Part shown: positions 21,981-33,157 of the stretch, piece by piece
How positions within the stretch are numbered: the stretch's first letter is position 1
Layout: the number at the start of each line of letters is the position of its first letter
NCBI RefSeq assembly: GCF_019703515.2
Contig: NC_059385.1
Span: 30,794,001-30,858,000, forward strand
Direction of reading: 5' to 3'
Source of the DNA: Myxocyprinus asiaticus
Lineage: Eukaryota; Chordata; Actinopteri; Cypriniformes; Catostomidae
Length of the DNA stretch: 64,000 nt
Position numbers and translations under genes: made by a program
The notes under the pieces: generated by a model
Told to the model about the DNA's origin: nothing
Database searches by the model: none
What the model saw: only the letters and a program-made list of their open reading frames with translations

Positions 21981-23120
21981 GAAAGGCTGGCTTTGATCCA
22001 AATTACTGTCCAGCGGATATCTCATTTGATCAACTATTTTGATGTTATTTTTTCAGTCAGTAGAGAGTTTGATCAAAAAGAACATTTTCATCATAAAGGT
22101 GTCCACTACAGACATTCTTTGTTCCACGTGTCGGCTGTAAATGAATGCAGGGGCCATAAGCTGTGATGGGTGTACTCCATATGACTCATTTAAAATCAGT
22201 TCAGACTTTTGTTCTCCCTTTTTTCTTTTTCCAAATCAAAGTCAGAGGTCAAGACTCCATCTTCTGCTTCATCTCTGAATGACCTCATGCAGGTCTCATG
22301 TCCACCACTTACTGTACTTCCTGCGTAATTTCTCATACTTCCTGTTCTTTGTGTCATTATCTCCTTTGGGCTCTGAATAGTGTTGGCCTACTCAATGAAC
22401 AACTGGTGACATTGTTATAATCGTAAACTATATTTGTGTGAATGTCATGAAATGTCCGGATTAAATTATTTTTTGTTTTGAAATTGTTTTGGACTGTTTT
22501 GGTTTGTGAATGGCACTTGGTCTGTGCTCTAAGTTTCTATTGTAAACAATGACGTGCTTCCTGCCTCCTCCTCCACGTGACGCGTGACCTTACCAACGAG
22601 CTTACATCATCCCTCACATGAGCGCACGTCACAGAGATGTACGGAAGTGAACATTTGTAGTTAAAAAGTACATAAGTATTGTTTTGTTTCTCAAAATAAT
22701 CAATTGTTTGCGTTCAGAAAAACTTTATTTGTCGACTGGAGTCGTGTGAATTATTTTGATACACCCTGTCCAGCGGCCACAGTCCAGAACACTGTCCCCT
22801 CTGCCCCGAGGCCGTCTTCCAGGCCTACTGACCTTGTTCCTGCCCTGTGACTACCTCCCAGGCCTCCTGACCCTGTCCCTGCCCTGTGGTCACCCCCAAG
22901 CTGCTGGACCCTGCTCCCTTCCGGGATAACAAGGTTAAACTATGGTTACTGTTGTAAAACCATGATTTTCATTAAGGGCAAACCTGTTGAAGTTTTTTCC
23001 AAATAGAGGATTCTTTGGATTTGGCAGTAATATTTTTTTTCTGAACAAAGCAAATACCGAACCGCACCGAAACCATGACCCTAAAACCGTGAGACAAACA
23101 GAACCGTGAGATATATATAT
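21981..23120. other. Intron sequence with possible hAT and C-rich repeat remnants
   Basis: A C-rich stretch at about 22770-22920 repeats the phrase CC(C)TGCCCTGTG(A/G) twice with similar flanks, an imperfect tandem unit of about 50 bases. The segment 23055-23110 (CCGAACCGCACCGAAACC and GAACCGTGAG) resembles a hAT-type terminus in fish, but no partner end is seen. No gene is recognised. Confidence 0.3.
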
Positions 23121-26100
23121 ATGCTTACAGCACCTTTAATAGAAAACTGATGTAAATGTGTGTCATTGAAGAGGACCACATATGCAAAAACAAAACAAAA
23201 ATCTGTTATTCAATAATACCTGATATAAAATATATCTGAAAACATTATAACATTTCTGCTAGTCATCACTTCAAACACAAGCCGAATCATTGTGAAACTG
23301 GTGTCAGATCATGATCTCATTGCATTGGACCATGATGTCCCTCCACTCACCAAGAGTTCATTAGCCACAAGGACACTTATCCTTTATCCTGGTTAAATAA
23401 AGGTAACTACTACAAGCAGCGCAACAGACTGCACCCACCCCTCCTCAACCCGATCACTACCCCATCACATCCCGATCACAGATCATTTAAAATAATATGA
23501 TATGCTTTACTTTGGATACAGTAAACATTACATTACCTGCTAACATGATATTGCAAGGTTAATGGTAGTAAGCCAGAAGACCATAGCAACGACCTATTGG
23601 CTTATTCATTGTCCATGAATATCACTGATCTAAACAAATAAAAAGACACACAAATTCAGGAATTGTTTGGGCACCATCCTAAATGCTTAATAAAACATAA
23701 AGTATTGCTCACTGTTCCCATCAAAACAGTGGCAGACATGCAGTAGCAGAGTCACATGATAAGTTACAAGGTCTTACTATAGTAATGGCTGGCAGCTTAA
23801 TATATAACCCTGATGTAATGTTTATTTATGTCTATCTTTACACTAGTGCAAGAGAAGAGACTTTCATTCTCCTTTCACCATAGTAGGAGCTCATCTTGCA
23901 CAGTTGTATGTGTAGGTGTGTGTGTGTGTGTGTGTGTGTGTTGGAGAGGGAGCTCTATGAGTGAGAGAGATGTCAACGCCACATTTTTCCTGGAGAGCCC
24001 AGTAGTTACAGGTTTACTTTAGACTCAGTGGCTGGGATGTCTTCTGTAATGATACAGTTTTAGGAGAGGTCTACCCTCAGATGAGATTCAATGCCAAGCT
24101 TATAGTTAATAATGTCCAAAAATATTATGTAGATATATATTTTGTTTCCATATAGTTATATATCGATATTTATACCATAAATGGGAAATAAAATGCAAGA
24201 ATGACCTCAAGAATGAATGTTAGTATAAATTTTATTTATTTATTTATTTTATTTTTTTTATTTCAAGAAGTATACTCTGTTTAGGAGTTAATCCTACATA
24301 AGGCGGTTGAACTCTTTTCAATGATATTTTTGTAACTCAGTTTATAGAAGTCTATGGGGCAAGACATTCCAAAAGGGTTAAAAGCAGAAATATGCAGCTC
24401 AAGTTTTTGTTTGTTTTGCTTATGTTGTTTTAAACCTGGGACAATAATAATACAGTAATTTTAAAAGACATCTCAAATGTTCCATTCTTCTTTATCAACA
24501 CTGGAAAAATTCTTGTGCACTCGTTTATTTTGGGGAATTGACACTGTGGGCACAAAAATAGCCACCAGCCACTCCCTCAGTCTCCATACTTCTGCCACAG
24601 AGGCTGTTCTATTCGTTCATTCCTCCCTCCATCCTCACAGAGAGACTTCTGTGCCCCCCACCCCCAAACCCATGAAATATCACCTGCCACCCTCAAACAG
24701 GCTGGCCACACAATGTTCTGAACAGCCACCCGTCCATTTGCCTTAATTTACCCTTACAATGACAGATGGGCGCTCACAGCCCAAGGATGTTTGTTTTTCA
24801 GGAGACCATAAACAAGAGCATTTGCACGTTTTGATATTCCGACATAGAGGCCAATGTTGAATGATGGAAAATTTCGGTAAATGGAATAGCAAATCTATTG
24901 TAGGAGGTAGAGAATTCTCCTAAATGGTCCAAATATTGTACCTTCCTGCCAATGTTTGGGATGCAGAAATATTCTTTCATGCAACTTCTCTTTAAGTTTA
25001 GACTGAAGACTCACTTGTTCAGCAAGGCATACAGGCAACGTCCCACACAACACAGGCCAGCATCTACAGTACAGCATGTTAAAATGAAGTGAGGAAGTCC
25101 AAGCCAAAAACTTGCTAAAATCTTTTTTTAAAGGGCAAATCAACAATGAACACAATGATGTAATTTAGAAGAGCATCATCCACTCAAACACTTCAATCAC
25201 AATGTAACTGATTACAGAATCACTTCTGAATATTAGAGGAAACACATTGATAACTTATGTAATGAGTTTTTCAAAATTAAATAGTGTCAAACTTTTTCCA
25301 AACACTCCCACACAGTTCATTTGAGATTTTTAACATCTGAATAACAACTGATTTGGTCTAAACCAGTTAGCCCTTTTTACTGTAAACTGAGGTACTTAAT
25401 AAAATAAAGGCAGCAGTGTGCATGACTTTTGTTTTTAGTTCATTTACATTAATTATTTTAAGTAAATGCCTTTACTGAACTTAAAATATCAGTAAAAGTT
25501 GCCATCATTGTAGAAATTACATGTTTAGAATATGTAACTTAAAAAATATGACATAAGATGAGTCCATCGCAAGCTCTTTTGACATGTAATTTTGACATAT
25601 ATGCGTGCAGGATATGAACAACAGATATCTATATTTGAACTAGTAAAACTAACTCCTGAACTCCCGTTCAAAACGCAATTACTGAAATCTAAAATTAAAT
25701 TCTTATTAAATTCCAATTTCACAAATCAGCATAGTACTTCTTTTGGACACATTTTGAAATCAATAATTACATTGTTACTAGTTTCTGATATCAACAACTG
25801 AATTACATATAGTAAAAATGCTTATTTAGATATTTATTTAATTGAATAATTTAAACATGTTAAATTCAGTATTGGATTTCAGATATTAAATAAAAGAGTT
25901 ATTACAGACACCTTAAAAGGGTTTCTTACGAATTACAATCGCATTACAGAAATTAACATTGCCACTAGTGAAAACCAAATTACAGATATATTAAGAATTT
26001 GCATTTTAATAAATGAAAATTGTATTATAGATATCTAGAATTCATATCATGATTAAAAGTCAATTCGGTTTGCCATCAGTCAGCTTAGTTCTATGAGTCA

Positions 26101-26288
26101 AATGAGTCCTATATGCTAATTAGGCCACTCCCTTGATTTACATGTTTTTATATCGTTCAATATTAAGTGCTTCAACTCATGTATTCTATTAGAAATGTGC
26201 ATGTAATGGAGAATAAAGTGCTTGTATTTGGTTATTTGTTTAAGCATTATTTAATATATGTTTTAAAGTCAACAACACTGAAAAGTTT
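23121..26288. other. Intron sequence, no gene seen
   Basis: Open frames in this stretch (for example 24477-24746) lack family motifs and splice-site support. Apart from a GT microsatellite and a T/A-rich run near 24230-24262 I can assign nothing. Confidence 0.45.
23916..23941. repeat. (GT)n microsatellite
   Basis: Thirteen GT units. Confidence 0.9.
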
Positions 26289-26803
26289 CTTAAAAGGATT
26301 ATTTCACCCAAAAATTACAATTCTCTCATTATTGTCTCACCCTCGCACCATCCCAGATGTCTATGACTTTCTTTCTTCAGAAGAACACAAATGAAGATTG
26401 AACTCAGGAGGTCGTAAAAGGACATAAAGACAGCATAAAAGTAATCCATACAACTCCAGTGATTTAATCCATGTCTTCAGAAGCGATATAATAGGTGTGG
26501 GTGAGAAACAGATCAATATTTAAGGATTTTTTTACTGTAAATTTACACTTTAACTTCCACATTCTGGCATGGAAGTGACTTTCACTTTCACATTCAGTCA
26601 CATACTGGATGGGGCCGGTCAAAGGTGGAGATTTGTAGTTAAATAAGGACATAAATATGAATTTGTTTCTCATCCACACCTATCAAGACATGGATTTACC
26701 CACTGGAGTCCTATGGATCTTTTCGGACCATTTGAGTTATGGCCACCATTTACTTGCAAAGATGAAATATTCTTCTAAAAATCTTAATTTGTGTTCTCTC
26801 CTA
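26289..26803. mobile_element. ANGEL-like element, right end decayed
   Basis: The left end TTAAAAGGATTATTTCACCC and the segment TGTCTATGACTTTCTTTCTT identify the family. The inverted right arm can be followed to about 26800 (CTTCTAAAAATCTTAATTTGTGTTC) but its tip is lost. Confidence 0.65.
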
Positions 26804-27553
26804 GTGTGTTTCGTGTTGTTGCATTTTTAGTGCTAACATACTTCTCACACTACTTACACTACAAAATGGCGCAGTAGTGCAGAAGTTTGTGGTTTGGGAT
26901 TCACCTTAGCCGTATCAAATATTCAGAAGCTTTGAGTCATTTTTAACTTCATTGTAAGAGAATGCAGAAGACCTTCAGGCCTCTAATAAAACACAGTTAA
27001 CTGAAAATGCTAAACTCCAATTAAGGCAACTTAGCTTCCAAAACAGCCTATTATTGTTGGAGTGTTCACGGTTCAGCTGGCAATCATCAGTCAAGGGAAC
27101 TTCAATCAAATGAATGAAAAAAATGTGCATTTACTGAACTGATGTGGAAGGTTATTTTATTAGTATACACACTTGTGTGCATGTGCGTCTGCTTCTTGTT
27201 TATGTCAACTTTTCTTCAACTTATTAAGTAAAAAAAGGATTCCCAATGAGTTCCAGCTTTGGTTTGTGCAAGACACACAAAATATTGCAAAAATATAGAG
27301 CTAAAAAACTTATTTTTGGGGTGCTGTTAGGAACAACTCAAAGAAGTGTTAAGATCTTTAGGGTTTCCAGGTAAATAATATATTGCAGAATTCAACTGAT
27401 GTGCGGTAAAGTGTAAACTATTTGACTGTTTTACAATAACTATGAACATGGCTCAACAAATTTAAAGTTAAAAATATGTTTTATAATATTAGTTTTACTA
27501 TTATTTTGATTGTTTTTTGTCTTTTGTTTTTAATTTATATGGTATATTACATA
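26804..27553. other. Intron sequence, nothing recognised
   Basis: AT-rich; no feature supported. Confidence 0.5.
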
Positions 27554-27768
27554 ACGTGAAGCGTAACCCTGGTTCCCTGAGAGGGAACAAGACGCTGCGT
27601 AATCGCTATGGGGACACATCCCGTGTCTTGTGGTCTGAAGCCCTTATAAAGTCACGGCAATTTATTGGCTGATGGTGCTTAAGCGAAACCCCCAGGGGGC
27701 TACGTCACGAGCTCCATAAAAGGCGCTCGCTGCGCACCATCACGTCAGATTTTCTGCAGGAAGGCACG
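27554..27768 (-). repeat. Inverted terminal repeat of DIRS copy B (low-coordinate side)
   Basis: It starts with a self-complementary GTTCCCTGAGAGGGAAC motif (27572-27588). It then runs through CGCTATGGGGACAC and GTGGTCTGAAGCCCTTA, both found as reverse complements in 32537-32729. The similarity continues for about 170 bases, to the CAGATTTTCTG segment near 27748. Confidence 0.85.
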
Positions 27769-27809
27769 AGCCTTTGCAGCTACTAGAGTGTATGGCAAGC
27801 TTATGCATT

Positions 27810-27900
27810 GTCTCGTTCCCTCTCAGGGAACCAGGGTCACACTTCACGTAGCCGAGACGTTCCCTATCGAGGTCACTCAAGCTGCGTAATCGCTTTGGGG
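27810..27900 (-). repeat. Internal complementary region of DIRS copy B
   Basis: Its first half (27810-27850) is the reverse complement of the element's low-coordinate tip (27554-27593). Its second half (27857-27900) matches the reverse complement of the other tip (about 32686-32729). The two halves therefore represent the two element ends fused head to tail. Confidence 0.85.
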
Positions 27901-28083
27901 AATGATATACATTCACGCCATGCAAACAGAAGCTGCCAACTGTCTATTCCTGTGTAGCAAGCATATAGCGGTCACAAGCGAGCTAAAGTGTGTGAATAAA
28001 CAGAGAAAATTATGAGCTTACTCCTGTTCCGACAGAAAGAATGTGGGAAGCAGGAGTCAAACCCTCATCCAGATTATAAAATC

Positions 28084-28897
28084 TCACAAATGTATGCAGA
28101 GAGGACCACCCTGCTGACATACAAATTTCTTCCAATGACGCACCTCTAGCAAAAGCCCATGAGGATGCAATGCTCCTTGTAGAATGGGCTCAAATACCTG
28201 AAGGTGAAGGTAAACTGTGCACTTCATAGGCACTCGAAATTGCATCGACAAGCCAATGAGGCAGTTTCTGCATGGACACCGAAACACCTCTGTTGTGGCC
28301 ACCAAAGCACACAAACAACTGCTCTGACTTATGCCACTGGCTAGTGCAGTCAACAAACTTGCAGCACCCTAACTGGGCCAAGCATATGTAATCTTTCATG
28401 CTCTTCAAAATCCATACATAAGGGATTGATCGACAGGGCATGCAAATCACCAACCGTTTTAAACTATGCCAATGCCAACAGCAGGGCCATTTTAAGAGTC
28501 AGAAATGTATCAGTAACTGTTGCTAAGGGCTCAAACGGAGCTCCCAAGAGTACTTCTAAAACAACAGATAAATCCCATAAGGGAACACGGACAGGATGCA
28601 CAGGCCTAAGCCTGTTAATGCTGCGCATAAAACGTGAACCAATAGAGACTCCATTAACAAGTGCACGCTCAGCCGCTATAGTGGCAACATACACTTTAAG
28701 CATTGCCGGGGCAACCCCGGCTCCAAAAAGCTCTTGCAAAAATTCCAACATTGTACCGACAGGGAAGTGAATTGGATCTTCGCCTCACTCTGTACACTTA
28801 GAAGCAAAAATACACTACTTAAATGTATAAAGCTTCCTGGTTGATGGAGCTCTAGCATTAAGAATGGTATCAACCATCGCGGGTGATAAACCATCAT
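28084..28897 (-). pseudogene. Tyrosine recombinase remnant of DIRS copy B
   Basis: Segments similar to the recombinase in copy A can be aligned by eye: K-V-Y-V-A-T-I, W-D-L-S-V-V-L near 28555 and F-E-P-L-A near 28530, then S-E-Q-L-F-V-C-F-G-G near 28320. The frame is interrupted several times. The catalytic C-terminus continues below 28200 (A-S-S-W-A-F-A-R-G-A-S-L near 28150). It is a broken, inactive copy. Confidence 0.7.
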
Positions 28898-28938
28898 TCA
28901 ATAGAGCACCCCTTTGAGGGGCCATACCCATAACTTCC

Positions 28939-30430
28939 CTAAGTCCGGTCGAGGGTGCCAAATGCTGCCCCGAGCCTGAGACAACAGGTCTGTTCTGACC
29001 AGGATCTCACAAGGCGCTTCCTCCAGGAGAGAGACAAATTAAATCGGCCCGGGACATGTACAGCTTGTAGAGACAGCACATTGTCCCTTGCCCACAGAAG
29101 AATGCGCCATGCCAGCTTTAGCATGGCATGAGAGTGCACCCCTCCCTGGCGATTGATGTAGGACACCACTGTTCTGTTTTCTGACCGGATAAGGCATGGT
29201 TGTCGTGAAACTCCGGACGGAAATATTCTAACGCCAGCAGCACCGTAAACATCTCCAGACAGTTTATGTGCCAATATCGCTGCTGGCCTGTCCAAAACCC
29301 ATAGGTTAGATGACTCTCATATACAGTAACCCAACCCGTGGAGGAGGCGTCTGTCATTATAACTCTGCAGCGGCACACCTGTCCCAACGGAATGCCCAAC
29401 ATCAGAAGGTGCGTCCGTTTCCATGGTAACAGTGTTCGGTAGCACCCACGGGTCACTTTGAAGGGACTAAATGCATGCATCAGTGGTTGAAGTCTCTTAT
29501 GGAGTTCACCAAGCACTGAAAAGTTCTCGCATACAACATGCCCAGGGGAATGACAGCTGAAGCCACAATCACGAGCCCAAAAGCCTGTGAAATGTTCTCG
29601 CAGGAAGAACACTCCCCACTTTAAACATCGCTAGACACCGGTGAAATGACAGAACGCGAGCTGGAGACAGGTGCGCCTGCATCGTCTGTGAATCTAGCTC
29701 CACCCCTAGAAAGAGAGTCTGTTGCCTTGACAACAGAACACTCTCGTCTAGGTTTACACACAGTCCTAGATTATGGCTTAGAATGACATCTCGATGTTGA
29801 GCAGCCAAAGTCTCCGAGTGGGCTAGCACCAACCAGTCATTGAGGTAATTCAAAATGCAGATGCTCTAAAGCCTCAAGGATGTTAAAGCCGCATCCATGC
29901 ATTTTGTGAAAGTACGTAGTGCCAATGCAAGTCCGAATGGAAAGGCGCAAAATTGATATGCTCTGCCCATGAAAGCGAATCTGAGAAAGCACCTGTGCCT
30001 CGGTGCAATCTGAATATGGAAGTAAGCGCCCTTCAAATCTATTGTCACAAACCAGTCCCCTGGCTGCACTTGTGACATTTTTTGTTTTTGTTTTAGCATT
30101 CTGAAATTGGAATTCAAGCGCCTAAGATCCAGAATGGGATGCAAGCCGCCATCCTTTTCCGGAAATAACGGCTGTAAAAACCGCACTCTGAAAAGGGGGA
30201 ATTACTTCTATTGCCACTTTTCTAAGAGAGAGTGAAATTCCTGCCTCAAAAACGGGGCTTCACGAACAGAAACCTCTGTCGGAAGAACCCTGTTGAACAC
30301 AGGCAGGTTTTGCCTGAACTTAATTATATAACCATGCTTTATCATTCGAAGCACCCACTTCGAGATGCCCTTCAACTGCTGCAAAGCTGACAGACGGGCA
30401 GACAGAGGGATTAATACATTGCCTTGGCCT
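28939..30430 (-). pseudogene. Reverse transcriptase and RNase H remnant of DIRS copy B
   Basis: The reverse transcriptase shows P-I-L-D-L-R-R-L-N (near 30130), D-W-F-V-T-I-D-L-K-G-A-Y-F (near 30050, motif A with its aspartate), F-P-F-G-L-A (near 29945) and Y-L-N-D-W-L-V-L-A (near 29845). The last is motif C, normally Y-L-D-D, with its first aspartate changed to asparagine. RNase H follows with T-D-A-S-S-T-G-W (near 29360) and H-I-N-C-L-E-M (near 29270), and the H-V-P-G-R-F-N segment near 29045. At least five frame changes separate these parts, so no protein is made. Confidence 0.8.
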
Positions 30431-30649
30431 GCAGCGCAACCTGTGACCACTAGATGGGACGCTTGGCTTATTTTTGGTGGCTTTTTGGAGTTTTTTTGGA
30501 GAAAACTCGTTCCTTTAATACTAGGGCTGGCTGAGGAGGTTTTAATGTTTACCTTTATTGTATTCAGGCATGAAATATGGGCACCCCAAGATGCATTCGC
30601 AGCAGGAATGCTGATAGAATAAACTCTTTCCCTGGAATCTTGAATGGGG

Positions 30650-31345
30650 AAAAGTGTATGAACATTGGGGGAGATGTTTATTTGGGAGAGCTGGTTTACC
30701 ACAACGGCCCCAGCATTGTGTATGGGGGACAACGTGTGCTGCTTATGCTCACTGTGTGTTTAGTGTACATCAAATTCAGTTACGCATGTCTCAAAACTCA
30801 TTAAATCAGGCAAATATAAAGGGCCGGACACTCTGAATGTATATACAGCAGAGGACGCTAGATAAATCCTCTTCCCAAGCATAGAAACGGGGACGAAATG
30901 TACATGAGAGGGGGATTGAGAAAACAAGCAGGCTCGCACAATGGCCCCTGCATTCTTATGGAGGAACAACGTGTGGTGCTTATGCTGACTGTGTGCCTTG
31001 TGTACACCTGTGCTTTGATGAACATCGAATTCTGTTACGTATATCTCGACACCCTTGGTCATGGAGAAAGAGGCTGAATTCGGGAAACAGTTTAAAAAAA
31101 ATAAAATTTGTATGCTCACTACCAAGCAAGCTGCAGGGGAAAACTGCAGCCATATTCTGTCTGTCAGACGTTCGAGGTGCGTACAACGGCAGACTCATCC
31201 TGATATTAAATGAATGGCTCATTTCCTTTGCTACACAGCAAGCCCATAGGCTCATGTGTAGATCTATTTTTTATTGTACATTGAGTTATATTACGTGTGC
31301 CTTGAGACTCTTAGTCATGGAAAAAGAGGCAAAACTCAAGCTGAA
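30650..31345 (-). repeat. Imperfect tandem repeats inside DIRS copy B
   Basis: The block near 30700-30790 (GGCCCCAGCATTGTGTATGG, GTGTGCTGCTTATGCTCACT) returns about 237 bases later at 30937-31040, with GGCCCCTGCATTCTTATGG and GTGTGGTGCTTATGCTGACT. A shorter third trace near 31275-31345 shares the CTTGGTCATGGAGAAAGAGG phrase of 31048. The unit sits in the leader region ahead of the reverse transcriptase. Confidence 0.65.
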
Positions 31346-32536
31346 AATATTCAACGCTCGTTCGCCAGCGTAATTTACGAGGGAAACTGAGCTAAATTTG
31401 TGTACTGAAGAAACGGATTAGACACTAAACCAGTCCCAGCATTTAATTTACTCTTGCATTGGTTCACCATCACTCCACTGGGGAATATTATCTTATTCCA
31501 GCCCCTCACTCTGAAGCCAGGCTCACCGGTCTCTGCATGATCCCCTCTGCCGTGAGCAGTGCGCTTCGAACGGGGAGGGGAGAGAGAGAAGGCAGAGGCC
31601 ACTTTTCTATTGCCTTATTCATGTGCATTCTCCCAGAATTACACTTCTATCAGGAAGACTTGCAGACTTGAGTGAAATTCAAGATGACATTTATTTGATG
31701 AATATAAAACAGAAAATGTAATGTCTCTCTTTGGCGTAAGAAGCAGGCTTGTCTGGCGGTCCGAAGAACTTGTACTCGGAACCGTCATATCCTGCCGGAG
31801 ATAGGAGGCAGGTGCGAGGAGCCTACCCCCTTGCAAGATGGGACTCGACTGGTGGTGGTGGGGTGGTGGAGGTTGCCGTGTTAGCACACTGAAACAGCAA
31901 TGTGATAGATTGTGAGCAAACTTATAAAGCAATGGCTTACATGTGATTGGCTAGGAGTTACCTAGCTAATGGTGCGATGATGTACAGCTGCTAGTCTTCC
32001 CGCTAGAACTACGCTGCGCTTACACAAAAGGACAATAAGGACAAGGGGCAAATTATTCCTTACCTAATGACTACGAATTCATTATACAGCGTTTTGTAAT
32101 CACGACAGCTTAAGACGCGCATGGTAACTCCTTCACACGCTTTGTCAGAAAATGGCCGACGAGCTAGGCCTCAGTGCATGTCCGATAAGGCTCGCGCTTT
32201 TGTTCAGGGGGAGTGCAACAAACATGAGGAAGAAACCAGTGTCCGTTCACACGCCATCTTCTCAGACACAGAGCCGAAAAACTCCAAATGCTCCAAATCC
32301 AGAGGTCGTGGAACTGGATCCTCGTAGCGAGAAATTATGAGCCTCGAAAAGCACTGCTATCTCACTCGGATCTGTGTAATGTTTAGAAAAACATACATAA
32401 AAATTGGCTCTGAAAATTTCTGCACTGTATAACAACATCCTTGTGTGTTTTCCACTCCAAAGAGAGAATAATGACCCTTGCTTCAATGTGAGTTGCTGGT
32501 ACAAACACGGGCTTAGACAAAATTGTGCACTGAAGA

Positions 32537-32729
32537 ACAGAAAATCTGATGTGATGGCGTGAAGCAAGCACCTTTATAGAGCTCGAGATGTAGCTCCCTG
32601 GGGGCATTGCTTAAGTGTCATCATCCAATAAATTGGCATGATCATGTAAGGGCTTCAGACCACGTGACACAGGAAGTGTCCCCATAGAGATTATGTAGCT
32701 CAAGTGACCTCGACAGGGAACTTGTTTTT
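32537..32729 (-). repeat. Inverted terminal repeat of DIRS copy B (5' side)
   Basis: Reverse complement of 27577-27768 at about 80 percent by eye. The phrases GGTCTGAAGCCCTTA and CAATTTATTGG are shared. It contains a TATA-like box on the minus strand (32571-32580). Confidence 0.85.
32571..32580 (-). promoter_or_regulatory. Putative TATA box in the DIRS terminal repeat
   Basis: The minus strand reads TCTATAAAGG about 150 bases inside the element's 5' tip. The same position in the related family is TATAAAAGG (58060-58068). DIRS elements are transcribed from their left repeat, so this is a plausible core promoter. It is inferred from sequence only. Confidence 0.45.
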
Positions 32730-33157
32730 GCACTGATGCCAAATTTAGCATTCATTTGTTATGAATAGTATCTTCTGAGAAAATAATCAAATCAAATAAA
32801 GAACCTTTAATTTGTTAAATATTTAATTTACACTGGATTACACTGAATTTTTGCAGAATTTCCAGAAAAAATAACTATACATAAATGTAAACTGTTGTAC
32901 TGTTATTTACAATTACTCATCCTGTCACATATATGGGCCATTCTGCTGACCTAAGTGTGATTTTCAACGGATGATTTACAGTAGCTGGTTTTCTAGCACG
33001 TTAGGCATTCGTAATGCTTACTTTTTTGAAGCAACAACGCTGTGGGGTTGCCTTTCAAAAATATCAGACAAACTACCCAGCTTTTATATAGTAATATCTG
33101 TAATTTAGTCCTACCAGAGTAATCAACAGAAAATCAAATCAGTTTCACAATGTATTC
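32730..33157. other. Intron spacer, nothing recognised
   Basis: AT-rich sequence between the DIRS and LINE copies. Confidence 0.5.

Larger units (their letters stand above)
27554..32729 (-). mobile_element. DIRS-like retrotransposon, nearly complete, decayed (copy B)
   Basis: On the minus strand the order is: inverted terminal repeat (32729-32537), non-coding or gag-like leader, reverse transcriptase (about 30430-29570), RNase H (about 29400-28940), tyrosine recombinase (about 28900-28084), internal complementary region (27900-27810) and the other inverted terminal repeat (27768-27554). This layout, about 5.2 kb, is that of DIRS1-group elements, which have inverted end repeats rather than LTRs. 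All reading frames are broken by stops and shifts. I could not see a methyltransferase domain. The element lies in the long palm2 intron in the same orientation as the gene. Confidence 0.85.

Noticed and set aside
24477..24746. 89-codon plus-strand frame
   Set aside because: No family motif, no flanking splice sites, composition like its surroundings.
32121..32340. Two overlapping plus-strand frames of 62-68 codons in DIRS copy B
   Set aside because: They run against the element's orientation and have no motif.
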